Assembly: GCA_015183035.1 (NCBI GenBank)
Contig: JACZZP010000003.1
Location: 2,542,001-2,606,000 of the forward strand
Length of the DNA: 64,000 nucleotides
Source: Meloidogyne chitwoodi
Taxonomy: Eukaryota; Nematoda; Chromadorea; Rhabditida; Meloidogynidae
Reading direction: 5' to 3'
Shown here: piece by piece, positions 52,274 to 64,000 of the stretch
Numbering within the stretch: the stretch's first letter is position 1
Layout of the letters: each line of letters begins with the position of its first letter
Translations under genes and position numbers: made by a program
The notes under the pieces: model-generated
Databases searched by the model: none
The model's input: the letters and a program-made list of their open reading frames with translations, nothing else
Told to the model about the DNA's origin: nothing

Positions 52274-55200
52274 ATGACTGCAACAACTACAAATGTCATT
52301 AATAATGAAAAAAATTGGTTATTAACTCCACAAAGTAATAATATTCAACAAAATGTTGATGATTCTTTTACTGGACAAAATCGGTATTTTTTTGATAAAT
52401 TTAATATCGTTAATTAATTGAAAAAATTTCAAAATATCAAATTTTTGAATTATTTTTAGTGCTCGAAAAGTTTCATCACAAAGTAGCAGTTTATTAGTTA
52501 TTGTTGAAGCAGCACAAGATTTGGAACCTGTAGCTCCACCACCTTGTAGAGTGTTTAAATTTGATGGCCCAGCTGATGGTGGGGGTGGTGGAAAAAGAAT
52601 TGTTGATATTGGAATAGATGAAGAAGAAATGGTAAAAATTTAAAAAATATTATCGGAAATTTGGGCAGTAAAATTATTAATTAATTTCTTTAAGATACTT
52701 TGGTGTCGTAGTTGTGTTCGTCGTGGAAATTTAAAACAATATGTCTATTTGGATGAAATTGTGGATGTTTTATTAGGCCAATCCGCCGATGGAGCAAGTA
52801 AAATAACAGAAAATGGTTCTCTTACTTTACAACAGATGGCTTCAGGTTTTGCTACAAATACTCAAAATACAAATGATTTGTGTCAAGGAATTGTTACTGT
52901 AATGTATGGAAGAAAATTTGTGAGTCCAGAATCTTTTGTATTTCTTGCTAAATCAGTAGAAACTGCAAGGCTGTGGGTACAGGTAAATTAAATACAATAC
53001 AAAAATCAGAATTTATAATACAAACTTGAAGGGAAATACAAACTTGAAAATATCAGAATAAATATATAGCAATAGGAAAATACAAAAATCAGAATTTAAA
53101 ACCTAAAAAGAATATCAGAATAAATAAAAATCTGATTTTTATTTTAACTAAAGGAATTGCGTAAATATGCTAAAAAACATCATCGCAGTCTTCACGATAC
53201 ATGGTTTTATTGGCGCAAACTTTGGGCTCCTCTACGTTGTTCACTTGCTGATGACGAATCATTTAGTGTTGAGCAGATTATACAAGTTTTATTTCCTTCT
53301 GAAAAGCAAAAAGATGAAAGAAAAATACAAGAGGAACTTTTGCTTCGTAAATTGCCAATTTTGAGAGATAAGGTCAAATTCTGTAAAATTTATAAAATAT
53401 TTAAAATTTAATTTTAGACTAATCGAACCTCAAAACTTCTTAGTGACCATTCATTCCTACTCAAACTCTATCAAGTCTGTATTAATCGAAGTGACATTGA
53501 AGCAATATTTAATCAAAAATTTAATCATTCTCCTTCAATAAGTCTACCACAATTTCACACATTTTTAATTGAAGATCAAAGGGATAAAAGATTAAATGAA
53601 ATATTATATCCTCTATTATCAATAGATTCAGCTTTAAAAATTGTAGCAGAATGTCAATTAGAAAAAGAGGAAGAAAATAAAGGAGTTTTAAATGAAAATG
53701 GATTTATTAGATTTTTATTAAGTTTACATAATTTACCTGTAATGAAGGAATTTTATGAGAAAAATGATGATTCGTTGAATAGACCTTTAAGGTAAAAATT
53801 TTAAAATTTTTTAATACTCAAAATTGAAAATAAAAATAATTTTTTAGCCATTACTTTATTAATTCCTCTCACAATACATACTTAAAGGGTCGACAAATGA
53901 AATCACGTTCTTCTGTTTCAATATATAGGTAATTTAATTTTAAAAATTAAATTTTAATTTTTAAAGGTATGCATTGTTATCTGGTTGTCGTAGCGTAGAG
54001 CTAGACTGTTGGGACGGGCCTAATGGAGATCCTATTATTACTCATGGACCTACGCATATATGCTTTTGTACGACTATACTTTTTAAGGTAGGAAATAAAA
54101 ATAAAATTGAAATAAATACAATAGTATAAAAATCAGAAAATAAACTTGAAGCCTGAAAAATAAAAAAACACAACATCAGAAAATAAACTTGAAAAGGAAA
54201 ACCAGAAAATAACAATAGAAAACACAAAAATCAGAAAATAAAAAGTTTAAATTAATTTAAAGGATGTAATAAAAGCAATAGCAGAAACAGCTTTTATTAC
54301 CTCTTATTTACCTGTAATACTCTCCTTTGAAAATCATTGTAGTCAAAAACAACAAGTTGTTATGGCACAATATTGTCGTGAAATATTTGGAGATCTTTTA
54401 CTTACTGAAAGCATTGAAAATTATCCTAGTAATTTTTTTTTTAAATTTAATTTCTTTATTTTTAAAGTTGGAAAACCAGGTGTTAATTTGCCTAGTCCAA
54501 ATATGCTTCGCAGAAAAATTTTAATTAAAAATAAGGTTGAAGAAAAAAGAAATGGAACTAATTCTGATACTCCGCAAAAAGAACAATCTTCTAATAATAT
54601 TACTACTGGTTCTAGTTCTATGGATAAAATATTTGATTTAAAAAATAATCAAAAAGGGAAGCAAAATTCTTTGGATTCAATTAGTGATCGGCCTGATTTG
54701 GATGATTTGACTATTGAAAGGACTATTACACGAAGTATGTTTTTATTTAAAAATATTAAATAAAAGAATGTTAAAAATTAAGTATTCATCGGAGAACTAG
54801 GGTCTTGTGATGATGAACAACTTAACGGAAACAACATTACAAGGCAAACAACAACAAGTATTGAAAGCAACGACAATAAAGTTTGCTCGTCTTTACCATC
54901 AATTACTACACCAACATTGTCTACTTCAATAAATTCAACAAATACAAACATAACTAATGTAGAAAATACCTCAACTGTGACTGAACTAAGTGAATTAGTT
55001 ACTTATGTAAGGGTTTTTTGAAAGATAAAAAATTAATAAATATAATTTATTTTTTTAAATTTTAACAAAATTAAGATGCGTGCCATGGGAAAAATAACAA
55101 GTTTTGATCGTAGCAGTGAACAACAGATTAGTACAGAGTTACATTCTTTAAATGAAACTAAAGCTATTGAGCTACTTAAGCAGGTTGATTTTTGAAATCG

Positions 55201-58074
55201 AAACATTTTTAATAATTTTCCGGAACAAATAAATAAGAAAATACAAAAATCAGAAAATAAACTTGAAAGGGAAAATCAGAAAAAAATACAATTAAAAATA
55301 CAAAAATCAGAAAATAAACTTATTTATTAATATTCCGGAACAAATAAAGTTAAAAAAATACAAATAACTTTCATTAATAAATTTTAATATATTTAAATTT
55401 TTTAGTATCCTGAAGAGTTTAGCAATCATAATAGACGACAAATTACGCGTGTTTATCCAAAAGGGTTAGTTTAAATTAATTTTATATTTTATAAAAAATT
55501 TCTTTTATAGATCTCGAGTTGATTCAAGCAATTATATGCCATTAATATTTTGGAATTGGTAATATTATTATTTTATAAAAATATTTTTTATGTTCTAAAG
55601 TGGTTGTCAAATGGCTGCTATCAACTTACAAACATCGGATTTACCCAATCAAATTAATTTTGCATTTTTTGAAATGAATGCTAAAAGTGGTTATATTCTT
55701 AAGCCTCATTGTATGAGTGAACCAAATGTTAGATTTAGTCCATTTGAGTTGGATAGAGTTGAAAATGTTGTAAGTTTATATTAAAAAAATAATTAAAATA
55801 AACATTTTATTTTTAATAAATTAAAAATATAGGTCCCACATTCACTTTGTTTAACTGTCATTTCTGTCCAATTACTCTCACTAATCTGTGATAAACCAAA
55901 AATGTCAGTGTATGTTGAAATTGACTTGTTTGGTCTTCCTGGTGACTCAAGAAAAAGGTTTAAGTGCTTCTAGAATAAAAATATATTTTTTTATTTTTTA
56001 GAATGTTTCGAACACCAGCAGTAACGTCTGATGGACTTAACACTATTTTTATGGATATTTATTCACAAGAGGGTAGTAGTTCATTCAGGGTGGAAAAGAT
56101 TATCCTTCCTGCAATGGCTTTTCTTCGTTTTGCAGTATATGAGGAAGGGTTAATAAATTTATTAATTTTTTTTCATAAAAAACTTATGTTAAGTTTTATA
56201 AACTTTCCGGAAATTTTATTGTTAAAACAGTTAGCTTTATTATATTCTAGAGGGAATATATAAAACTTTCCGGAAGAAATACAAAAATAATATAAACTAT
56301 TTATTTTAAAGAACTTCTCGAATGTTATGTCAACGTGTTATCCCTATTCAAGCAATGCAGCCAGGATATAGACATTTAGATCTTAGGAATGGTTTTAATA
56401 AGGTTATTAATTAAAAACTTTTTTATTTTGAAAAAATTTTAGCCTCTTGGACCAACACTTTTTGTTCATATTGAAATACAGGATTATGTGAGTGATGCAC
56501 ACAGAGAATTAGTTGATGCCTTACAAAATCCTATACAAGCAGCACAAAGACAACAATGTAATTAATTAATAATTTTAAAATAATTAAAATTATTTATAGT
56601 AGTGAGTGAAAAAGATAAAGAGATTCAATTGGCACGTGAAGAACAAAATCAACGTTTACTTGAAGCATTGGAGAGTGTAGAAATAGGATCTGATGGGGAA
56701 GAAGATAATTGTAAGTTTATATATTTTATAAATTCTCTGGAGGATAAGTTTATTTTAAAAAATAAAAGTTTTCCGGAAGGAAAGAAAAAGTTTATTTTTC
56801 TAAAGAAATAAAGTTTTTCCGGAAAAAATACAGTTATAATTTTTAACAGCTACAGCGCCTCAACTTAATAATACAAAAGTTTATACAACCGCCAACATTG
56901 AAACACAAAACCAGAAATTATTAAATGAAAAAGTTTTAACAACAGCAACAGAAGGAGACAGTGCTGCAGCAAGTTGTATGGATGATTCTGATGGAACCAC
57001 TTACAGTATCACTAAAAAGAGAGAAAAAGGAGCAAGTCGATTTCAGAAACGGAAAACTTCTGAAAATTCATGTGGGTGGCATAGATTGCCAAGGTTTCAT
57101 AGGAGACATAAAGGAGAGCAAGAAAAGGTTTTTGGGTTATTAGAGTCTAAGATATTTTATATTTTAGTGTCACGCATCTTCATTATCTTTAGATGAGATT
57201 ACTGGATCAAGCATTCGAAACAATAAAGCTTCAATTGAACGTAAAATAACAACTACTTCAGATACTTGTGATAAGCAACGAAAATCACGTTTGGAAGAAT
57301 TAGAAGTGCAACTACCCGATTTAGGGGATTACGAATTAAATTATAAAATACAAAAATTGTTAAAGGTAAAAAAATGAAGTTAAAAAATTTAATTTTCCTT
57401 TTTCTCAAGTCATTTGCAAAGAAGAATGGTTCACTCCCAATTCTCCCTTCTAATTTTCCTCAATTTACTTCACAATCTACTAGACGATTGTCAATGGCAT
57501 TTGGAGTTCCTAAAAGAATTAATATTGATAAATTGATATGGCAAAAGTTGATTAAAGATGTAAAGTTTTATTTTAAATAAATTCAATATTCAAAAATATT
57601 TTTAGCTTAATGATACAATTGAAGCTTTGATTGAATTGGATAAAAAACAGCTTATTAAAACAATTGAATCCAGTTATGAAAATGATTTGAAAGAAATTAG
57701 AGAAACAAATGCCCGTCTAAGACTTATTGAATTAAATGGAGTTACAAAAAAGAGTGCTCCAATGGAGTAAATTTAATTTAATTTTTTTTTATTTTAAAAT
57801 ATTTTTTTTAAAGATATAAACGCCTATCAGATAAATATGTAAAGTGAGTAATTATTCAATTTAAAAAATCTTATTTAATTTTAAAGGAGAGGAGTAGAAG
57901 AAAATCGTCGCTTACTTGGTGTTAAAATGCTTAAATTGGAAGAAGTGGGAGAACAGGCAAATTCCCTTAAACAAAAACTTTCCAACAAAACAAATGAGGT
58001 AAAAATACAAAGGAAATTTAATAAAAAATAAATTTTAGAGATTTAATGAAATACAACAAATTAATTCAGGCTGA
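52274..58074 (+). CDS. phospholipase C beta (egl-8 / plc-2 type)
   Basis: Twenty-six exons; 1315 aa; all phases close. Exons: 52274-52383, 52460-52631, 52695-52982, 53154-53372, 53418-53791, 53848-53928, 53967-54087, 54263-54428, 54468-54734, 54783-55006, 55076-55183, 55406-55464, 55511-55558, 55601-55769, 55833-55957, 56002-56148, 56312-56402, 56443-56557, 56600-56710, 56850-57127, 57168-57365, 57422-57559, 57606-57766, 57814-57843, 57887-57998, 58039-58074. The enzyme cleaves PIP2 downstream of Gq. Order: PH-like domain (exons 2-3), EF-hands (4-5), X box with catalytic [12 protein letters not shown] and ITHG (6-8), Ser/Thr/Asn-rich X-Y linker (9-10), Y box ([32 protein letters not shown]; 11-14), C2 domain (15-18), and a charged coiled-coil C terminus needed for Gq binding (19-26). 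Exon 24 is 30 nt. The 39-bp intron 54429-54467 is open in frame if retained. Confidence 0.93.
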
Positions 58075-58418
58075 TTTTTATGTTCCTCAGAGATTTCTTT
58101 TAATTAATATTCACTCAACACAACGATGCATTTTTAGTTATATATATTTTGTACTTTAATATGTCTATTTGAAATATTTTTTTATAAGTTTGTAAAATAC
58201 AAAACAAGTTTATTGAATAAACTTGAATTACAAAAGTAGTGTATTATTTGTAAAATAAAATTGGAAATGAGTTTGAATAAATAACAATTACAAAAGGAAT
58301 GTACTTGTAATATAAATAAACTTGCAACTAAAGTTTAATAAATTAAAAATACAGCAAAATGTGTAAAAAATACTAGGTGGTTATTAATCGAATCATGTTA
58401 ATTATTTTTTATCACTGC
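58075..58418. other. spacer between convergent genes
   Basis: About 340 bp between the 3' ends of the PLC-beta (+) and innexin (-) genes; AT-rich with AAACTTG-type words. Both 3' UTRs must lie here and could overlap. Confidence 0.5.
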
Positions 58419-60399
58419 TTAGAATTTTTTCTTGTCAGTTGTTAAAAAAATTGGGTTATTTGTTTTTATTTTATTATTTGATATTTCATCATTTCTTTTA
58501 AGAATTGCTAAAAATAAAAATTATTTAAAAAAAAATTTTTATTTTTCTTACAATCTTGAAATCTTGTCCATAATTTGCCTATTAGAAGTGAACAGACTGT
58601 TGGGTCACAATTCAAAGCAATCAAACGCAAAATTGTTATTCCATCATACGAAAGACCAGTGCGAACGAAATATTTAAGTTCCACGTCGTTTGGCAAATTT
58701 TTAACTGAGAGACGCTAAAAATTATTAAATTGAAAAATCTCTGAAAATATTTTTTTTACCAATTGAGAACGCACAAAACGATCAGCTGATGACAAACAAA
58801 ATGCATGGTAAAGCCAATAAATTAAATTAAGAGCCCCGACAGCGACAAGTGCAATAAGCCAAAACCAAATAAAAAGAAAGATTTTTTCGTTTATCATATT
58901 TATCTGAAAAAAGAGAAATAATTAAATAAACTCGAAAATAAACTTAAGATTAAACTTAATGATAAACTTAAAAATTAAAACAATAAACTTAAGTTTATAC
59001 TTCAATGATAAACTTAAAAATTAAAACAATAAACTTAAGATTAAACTTGAAATTAGATTAAAATAAAAAGTCTACCATTAAAACACATTGAAGAGAGAAT
59101 TTTAATGGACGCATCTCTCGTGCTGCTTGTCTTATCTCAAAGTCGCAGTAAGTTACCTATAAAATAATTCAAAAATAATTATTATTTATTTAAAAATATA
59201 ATTTAAAAAAAGGTACTCTTGGAAAAGCTCCAGATTTGTGCCAATCTCGTCCTTCAAATAAATCTTTTAAAACAATAAATCCCCAAAAATGTTCAGAATT
59301 TGATCCCTTGACAGTTCCCAAGAAACATGTCAAAATATAAAGTTGGAAAAAAATAGAGCACAGATTAAGCATTTTTAATGTTAAGTAGCAGAACGTGACG
59401 AAACTTGTTGACGCCCATTGACCGTTTAATGATTCTGGCAGTTCCGGAATTCCACCTAAAAATTGTTTTCTTTAAAAAATGGAAACTATTTTTGAAAATC
59501 ATAAAATAATAAATTATATCACCTTTTTCTCCAATTTGTGTCATTTGTCTTCGTTGTGCCTGTCTAAGGCCAATGTCAAATCGCATTGCAATTTCACGAC
59601 ATGCTTTATCTTTGTCATCGTATTCACCTAATTCAGCAAGATTCCTTGCCCTTTGAATTAAAGAACGAGCATCCAAACCTAGAAAGATATATAAAAATAT
59701 TTTTAAAATTTAATTTAAAAAAGTTCGACCGCTCTTCCAATTAAATGCATTCCATAAAAGTTTTGGCAACATCATAAGCAAGGCCTGACCAACTAATATA
59801 AACGGAACCCATTGATAGTAATGTATTTCTCTATTCTCGCGTTCTATTGGACGCATCGGAAAACGTTCATTCATTCCAACAAAGTAAGTATTCTGTTTTT
59901 AAAATATTATATAAGTTTGTGTTATGTAAACTTTCCGGAAAACATTGTTTAATTAAAAACATTTCCTACGGAAATACAAACTTTTCAAAACTTAAATTTT
60001 TCCGGAAAAGAATTGTGAACTTAAAACGAAAACCTTTTTTAATAAACTGTAATATTCCGGAAAACAATTGTAATTATTAAAGTTTGCAAACTTAAGTTTA
60101 CCAATACATTTCCAATACTTAAAAAAACAAGTTTTCCAAAAACTTACAAATAAACTTTAAAAAGTTTTTACCTCAACAAAGCAATAACCCTCAGCATATC
60201 GTGACCATTGTCGTTTAAACTCAGCCGGTGCCCAACACTGAATTGGTTGTCCAACAAATTGTTTGGCACCAACAATAAATGAAAAAGTAAAAAGAATTGA
60301 AGGAGTAATAATATAATGGAGTCTATCAATAATGTCATCATCATTTCTCGGCTTAAGTTTAGCTACAATTGCTTGAATTTGTCCGAATGCTTGACTCAT
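58419..60399 (-). CDS. innexin (gap junction subunit)
   Basis: Eight exons read downward: 60399-60172, 59892-59730, 59678-59523, 59455-59217, 59156-59076, 58903-58760, 58714-58552, 58507-58419; 420 aa, typical size. Four membrane spans: TM1 LHYIITPSILFTFSFIVGAK; extracellular loop 1 with Cys pair QPIQCWAPAEF...EGYC; TM2 introduced by the signature IHYYQWVPFILVGQALLMML; a cytosolic loop; TM3 FVTFCYLTLKMLNLCSIFFQ; loop 2 with FPRVTYCDFEIRQ and a second Cys; TM4 FIWFWLIALVAVGALNLIYW. Innexins form gap junctions in invertebrates. The last donor (GATT/gtaaga) is good, giving a tail SILKRNDEISNNK...; reading through instead would end at 58508. The intron between exons 1 and 2 has several TTTCCGGAAA motifs. 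Confidence 0.93.
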
Positions 60400-61506
60400 T
60401 TTTTTATTTTTCTTTTAATAATAAAATTAAATTGTTATATTTTATTTTATGATGAATTTAATGTTTTATTTAAAATAAATTTAAAATTATGTTTGACTGG
60501 TAAATTATAAAAAAATATAGTGGAATCAGTTTAAAGAGAACGGATTACATATGTTAGATAAATAATAGATTGTAATAAATTAATCATTAAACAGTAAAAA
60601 ATAAAATAAAAATAAAAAAATAAAAAGCAAATAAAATATAAAAACAAAATTAAAAATAATGAAATTTATTTAATATTAAATATTCTATTAATTAAGAATT
60701 TAAAAATATTTTAAAATATAGGTCTGCTTCATTTTTTAATTACTCTTTGAAGCATGTGTAAAAAAGAGACAAATTTTGTAAATTTAAAGTTTATTTTTTT
60801 AAGGCTTGAGTTACGTTAAAATTGAAGTAGGCGTATTTTTGAAAATAACTATTATTATGAAGCAGGCGTATTTTTTAAATGTAAAATATATTCTATAAAA
60901 TTATAAACTTTAGCTAATAAAAAATTCACAATAAAAATAATCAACATTTTAAATTTTACATTTGCTATCTGATCATGATCAGGAAAAGTAAAAAAATAAC
61001 ATGCTCATTTAATTCTCTTTTACATCACAAACTTTACACAGTCTAAGGAAAAGTTGTTTGCAGTCCATTAAAAATGTTTTTCTAGTATTAAAGAGAGAAT
61101 TAATACAATAAAATTAATCTGTAGCAGATGTGTTAATGGGAAATTGAAAGAAAAAAATAGGGGAAAAAGTTTAGCTTGTCTCTCTTTTGTAAAATAAAAA
61201 AGGTTTATTGACTATAAATTTTATAAATAATAGAAGGGATCTTTCCTTAAAATCTGTCCATTATTTTTAATTTAAATGTCTGAATAGAAGAACTGAATTA
61301 GTAGGGGTGGCCTTTGTGAAAATTATATTATTTTAAATGTGTTCATTTAATTAAAATTTATTTTTAAAATACATTTTTATTATTAATTAAACTAAAAATT
61401 ATTATAAATTTTTAATTTAATTTTTTCAAATAAATCATAAGTTGCAAAACTAATTGAATTTTTTTTAAATTTATTTTTCAATATTAAAAAAAAATTTCGT
61501 TCGAAT
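60400..61506. other. intergenic spacer between innexin and formin
   Basis: About 1.1 kb, AT-rich; contains two copies of GAAG(C/T)AGGCGTATTTTT (60.82-60.87 kb), a word that recurs in the formin intron near 61.71 kb. No ORF supported. Should include the innexin promoter. Confidence 0.45.
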
Positions 61507-63984
61507 TTAAATCCATTTTGGCTTCTTGTCTGAACTGCTTGGATTATTAGTGTTAGTAATACTTCCTCCACAACCACCACTGTTTATCAGGATTGGACGA
61601 CTTGCTGTACTCACCTCAAATTATAAAAAAATTAAATTAATTCGTAAATTTATATAAAAAAACATTATAATAAACTTGTATTTTATATAAACTTGAAGTT
61701 TAAGAATAAAAAATGAAGCAGGCGTAATTTTAAAGCAATAAAAAATAAAATTACTTGTCTAGTAAGTACGGGCTTTGATTTTGCTACAGGTGTAGAATTG
61801 TTACTTTTAAGGGGAGTTTGAAGCTGCTGTTGACGTTTTGTTGAAACTTGTTGGGATAAAGCACGAGTCAACGAACTTGAATGAAGTTTAGACTTCTATA
61901 TAATCGAATTAGATAAAAAAAGCAGAAAAGGAATTTTAAAAAATTAGAAAAAAAATAAAATTAAAAATCAGAATAAAAATGTTAAGTTTACAAATTTATA
62001 TTTTTAAGTTAAATTTAAATTTTTAAGCTTAAAACTTTAAATCGAGCATAATTATAAACTTGAATTGAAAACTTAAGTTTGTGTTTTTAATGTCAGAATT
62101 TTACAAACTTACATGACTTTGTAATGCTTCCTTTTGTTTGTCAATATTTCCACTATTATTTTTTAAACTTAAGTTTTTACAATTTGTAGGCGTCAAAGTT
62201 AAATTTCTTCTAAAAGGTGTAGGGCGTTGAATTCCCGTTGTAATAATATCATTATTATTATTGCTATTACTTATATTTTCCAAATTTCCGTTAGCTTGGA
62301 CTATTGCAGTCATTTGCCCTGTTCTAACACTTGAGATGCTACTAAGCCGACAAATTCCACTAACTCTTGGCTTTGTTTGTTTTTGGCCTTGATGTTCATA
62401 ATGATCAATATGCTTTGCAACTTGCCCATTTTTATTAATTTTTTCTTCTTTTTTAATATTATTGTTATCATTATTACTATCAGTCAAGTGTTGTTTAGCA
62501 TCTTTTGAAAGTCTAAATAATGCTGGGGAAGAAGGAACTATATTTTTTTCTTCAATATTCTCAGGCTTATTATTATTTTTATTTTCAATATTTGAAGCAA
62601 AATATTGTTTTTGAGTTAAATTATTGTCCAAAATAGGATTGGAAGTATTCTGGAAAATGTTGGAATTATTTTAGAAATTTAAATTTATTTTTTTAAAAGA
62701 TTAAAAAAATCCAAACATTATTTTCTGAGATTTTCAAATTAGAATTTTCATTGCTAAGTCTATTTTCTTCTTTTTCCTCATTATTTTTTAATTCAAATGC
62801 GGGTAATGCTGAATTTCGCCTTCTAGGTGTCACTTCTGTTCCTAAAGGCACCCCTAATGATGAATTTTTACCAAAATTGTACAAATAAGAATTATTGTCG
62901 TTTAATGTAATTTTAGGTTTTGGACTAGTAGATCTGTCGATTTTTGTAGCATTAATTAAATTATTTTCTGTTATTTTTTCTTCAGCGGTGTGTAAAGGCC
63001 ACTTTCGATTTTCCTTGAGAAAAATTTCAAATTTTAATTTAAAAAAATTTTTCTCACTTGTACAGCTTTTTCGAACTTTTCAATAAATGAAGCAATAATT
63101 TTGAAACACTCTTCTAACGAAAATGAACGTTCTGGTTCACAAAAAAAATTTGCCAATTTTTGACGAAGATTTTCAAGCTTTTTCAATTGATCTTCTGATA
63201 TTTTAAGAAAATTTCCTGATTTCTTAAAAATTATAAAAATTTTTTATAATTTTATAAAATTAATACCTCCAAAAATTGTTTAAATTCTTTAAAAAATAAA
63301 TCATTAGTTTCTTTATCGTTTTGCTGCATTTCTTTAATCTCGCGCTCTAATCGACGCTGTCTTTCTATCAATGCGCGCAAATCTTCCTTTGTTGCTTCTA
63401 GTGAAGTTCTATATATTTAAAGTTTAATTAAAGCTTATGAGAGAATGTTTTTTTTAATTATTTTTTAATTGAATTAAATAAACTTTCCGGAAAACATCTT
63501 CACTGTTAATTTTCCGGAAAAAATATTAGTTAAAACAAATAAATTCCGGAATAGTTTATTTATTTTATAAAACTTTGTTTTCCGGAATGTTTCTTTTATA
63601 TGAATTAATAGATGGTTCCGGAAAAATTAAAAAAACTTACTTAACTGACTCTCTCACATTTTCTAGTTCAGCTATCAATTCCTCTGAGCAATTATTTGCT
63701 TGCTTAAATTAATAAATCAAAGCTGATATTTCAGAATTACAATAACCTTAGCAACAAAGTGAAGGAGAGTACTACGACAACCTTTTGCACCACCGCCAAT
63801 AGTTTTTACATCTTCTACCTTTAAAAATAAAAAAACACAAAATAATTCAAAAATTATTTTACTTTCCAAAGTGAACTCAATCGAAATCCGACAGCATTAC
63901 CTATACCAGCACCATGATTTAAATAATTTCCAACATGTAAAAGAATATAAAGTATTTTATGAAGTGAAGAGCTTGACATTAATT
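61507..63984 (-). CDS. formin (FH2 C-terminal half and tail), 5' end beyond the window
   Basis: Nine visible exons read downward: 63984-63863, 63818-63747, 63702-63641, 63408-63267, 63222-63058, 63013-62717, 62649-62113, 61895-61755, 61614-61507. The first begins in phase 1, so the gene continues past the right edge. The FH2 core is recognised by LHKILYILLHVGNYLNHGAG then IGNAVGFRLSSLWKVEDVKT, equivalent to the family L..LL.GNYLN.G...G.A.GF.L..L.K..D.K. After this come the last FH2 helices (LEATKEDLRALIERQRRLER; LENLRQKLANFFCEPERSFS). A long Asn/Ser/Lys-rich tail follows, with basic RRR patches but no autoinhibitory DAD I can identify. Formins nucleate and elongate unbranched actin. The subfamily (INF2, FHOD or other) is uncertain. 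TTTCCGGAAA motifs cluster in the intron at 63409-63640. Confidence 0.88.
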
Positions 63985-64000
63985 CTGAAAGAATTTTTTT

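Noticed and set aside
54429..54467. Continuous frame from PLC-beta exon 8 into exon 9
   Set aside because: The segment has GT-AG ends and encodes [13 protein letters not shown], absent from the family between NYP and KPGV; removing it restores the family sequence in phase.
58508..58551. Read-through C terminus of the innexin (CKKNKNFFLNNFYF)
   Set aside because: A good GTAAGA donor and TTTTTAG acceptor give a further polar exon; the read-through residues look like translated intron. Kept only as an alternative.

Overview
ORGANISM. The window looks like nuclear DNA of a nematode, probably a tylenchid close to Meloidogyne (an inference; I could not run a search). It is very AT-rich. Genes are broken into many small exons by introns that are mostly 40-200 bp with GT-AG ends, plus a few GC-AG. 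Several start codons sit 1-20 bp downstream of a TTTTAG/TTTCAG-type acceptor, as expected where a spliced leader is added. The gene families are animal ones: sarcoglycan, innexin, ADAM, PLC-beta, FMRFamide-type GPCR and a lin-4-type microRNA. Gene models were built by hand from splice sites, reading phase and family resemblance. Exon phases close in every model listed as CDS, except one frameshift in the PUM3-like gene.

LAYOUT. 1-3.7 kb: non-coding. 3.7-7.8 kb: two tandem ZC4H2-type zinc-finger genes (+). 7.8-10.7 kb: a delta/gamma-sarcoglycan gene (-) whose largest intron holds a complete mitochondrial ribosome recycling factor gene (+). 10.8-16 kb: an orphan ORF (-), an orphan basic protein (+), a PUM3/penguin nucleolar PUF gene (+) and a broken RMDN1-like first exon (+). 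15.7-22.9 kb: a rearranged block of intron-bearing fragments of several genes, tRNA-like fragments, a 41/42-bp array with 124-bp higher-order period, a 40-bp array, ~168-bp satellite-like monomers in both orientations and another 168-bp tandem repeat. 23-28 kb (-): a Pro/Gln/Ser-rich RS-type gene, an unrecognised gene, then a lin-4/miR-125-family hairpin. 30-35 kb (-): an ARMC9-like LisH/ARM gene, a 638-bp element with terminal inverted repeats and 8-bp target duplications, and a GT31 glycosyltransferase. 35.4-37.7 kb (+): NDUFAF2 and a beta-carbonic anhydrase. 40.9-49.3 kb (+): a reduced ADAM protease, a small secreted basic protein, a TIL-domain secreted protein and a rhodopsin-like GPCR. 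52.3-58.1 kb (+): a 26-exon PLC-beta. 58.4-60.4 kb (-): an innexin. 61.5 kb to the right edge (-): the 3' part of a formin.

HOW IT FITS TOGETHER. These are ordinary housekeeping, mitochondrial, membrane and signalling genes; I see no bacterial-style system. Some neighbours are close enough to be operonic: 11.2-16 kb (+) with gaps of about 220 and 205 bp, and the orphan ORF ahead of sarcoglycan (-) with a 108-bp gap. The most notable items are the lin-4-type hairpin, the nested MRRF gene, the gene-fragment mosaic with tRNA-seeded arrays, the hAT-like element, and a recurring TTTCCGGAAA palindrome in introns and spacers.
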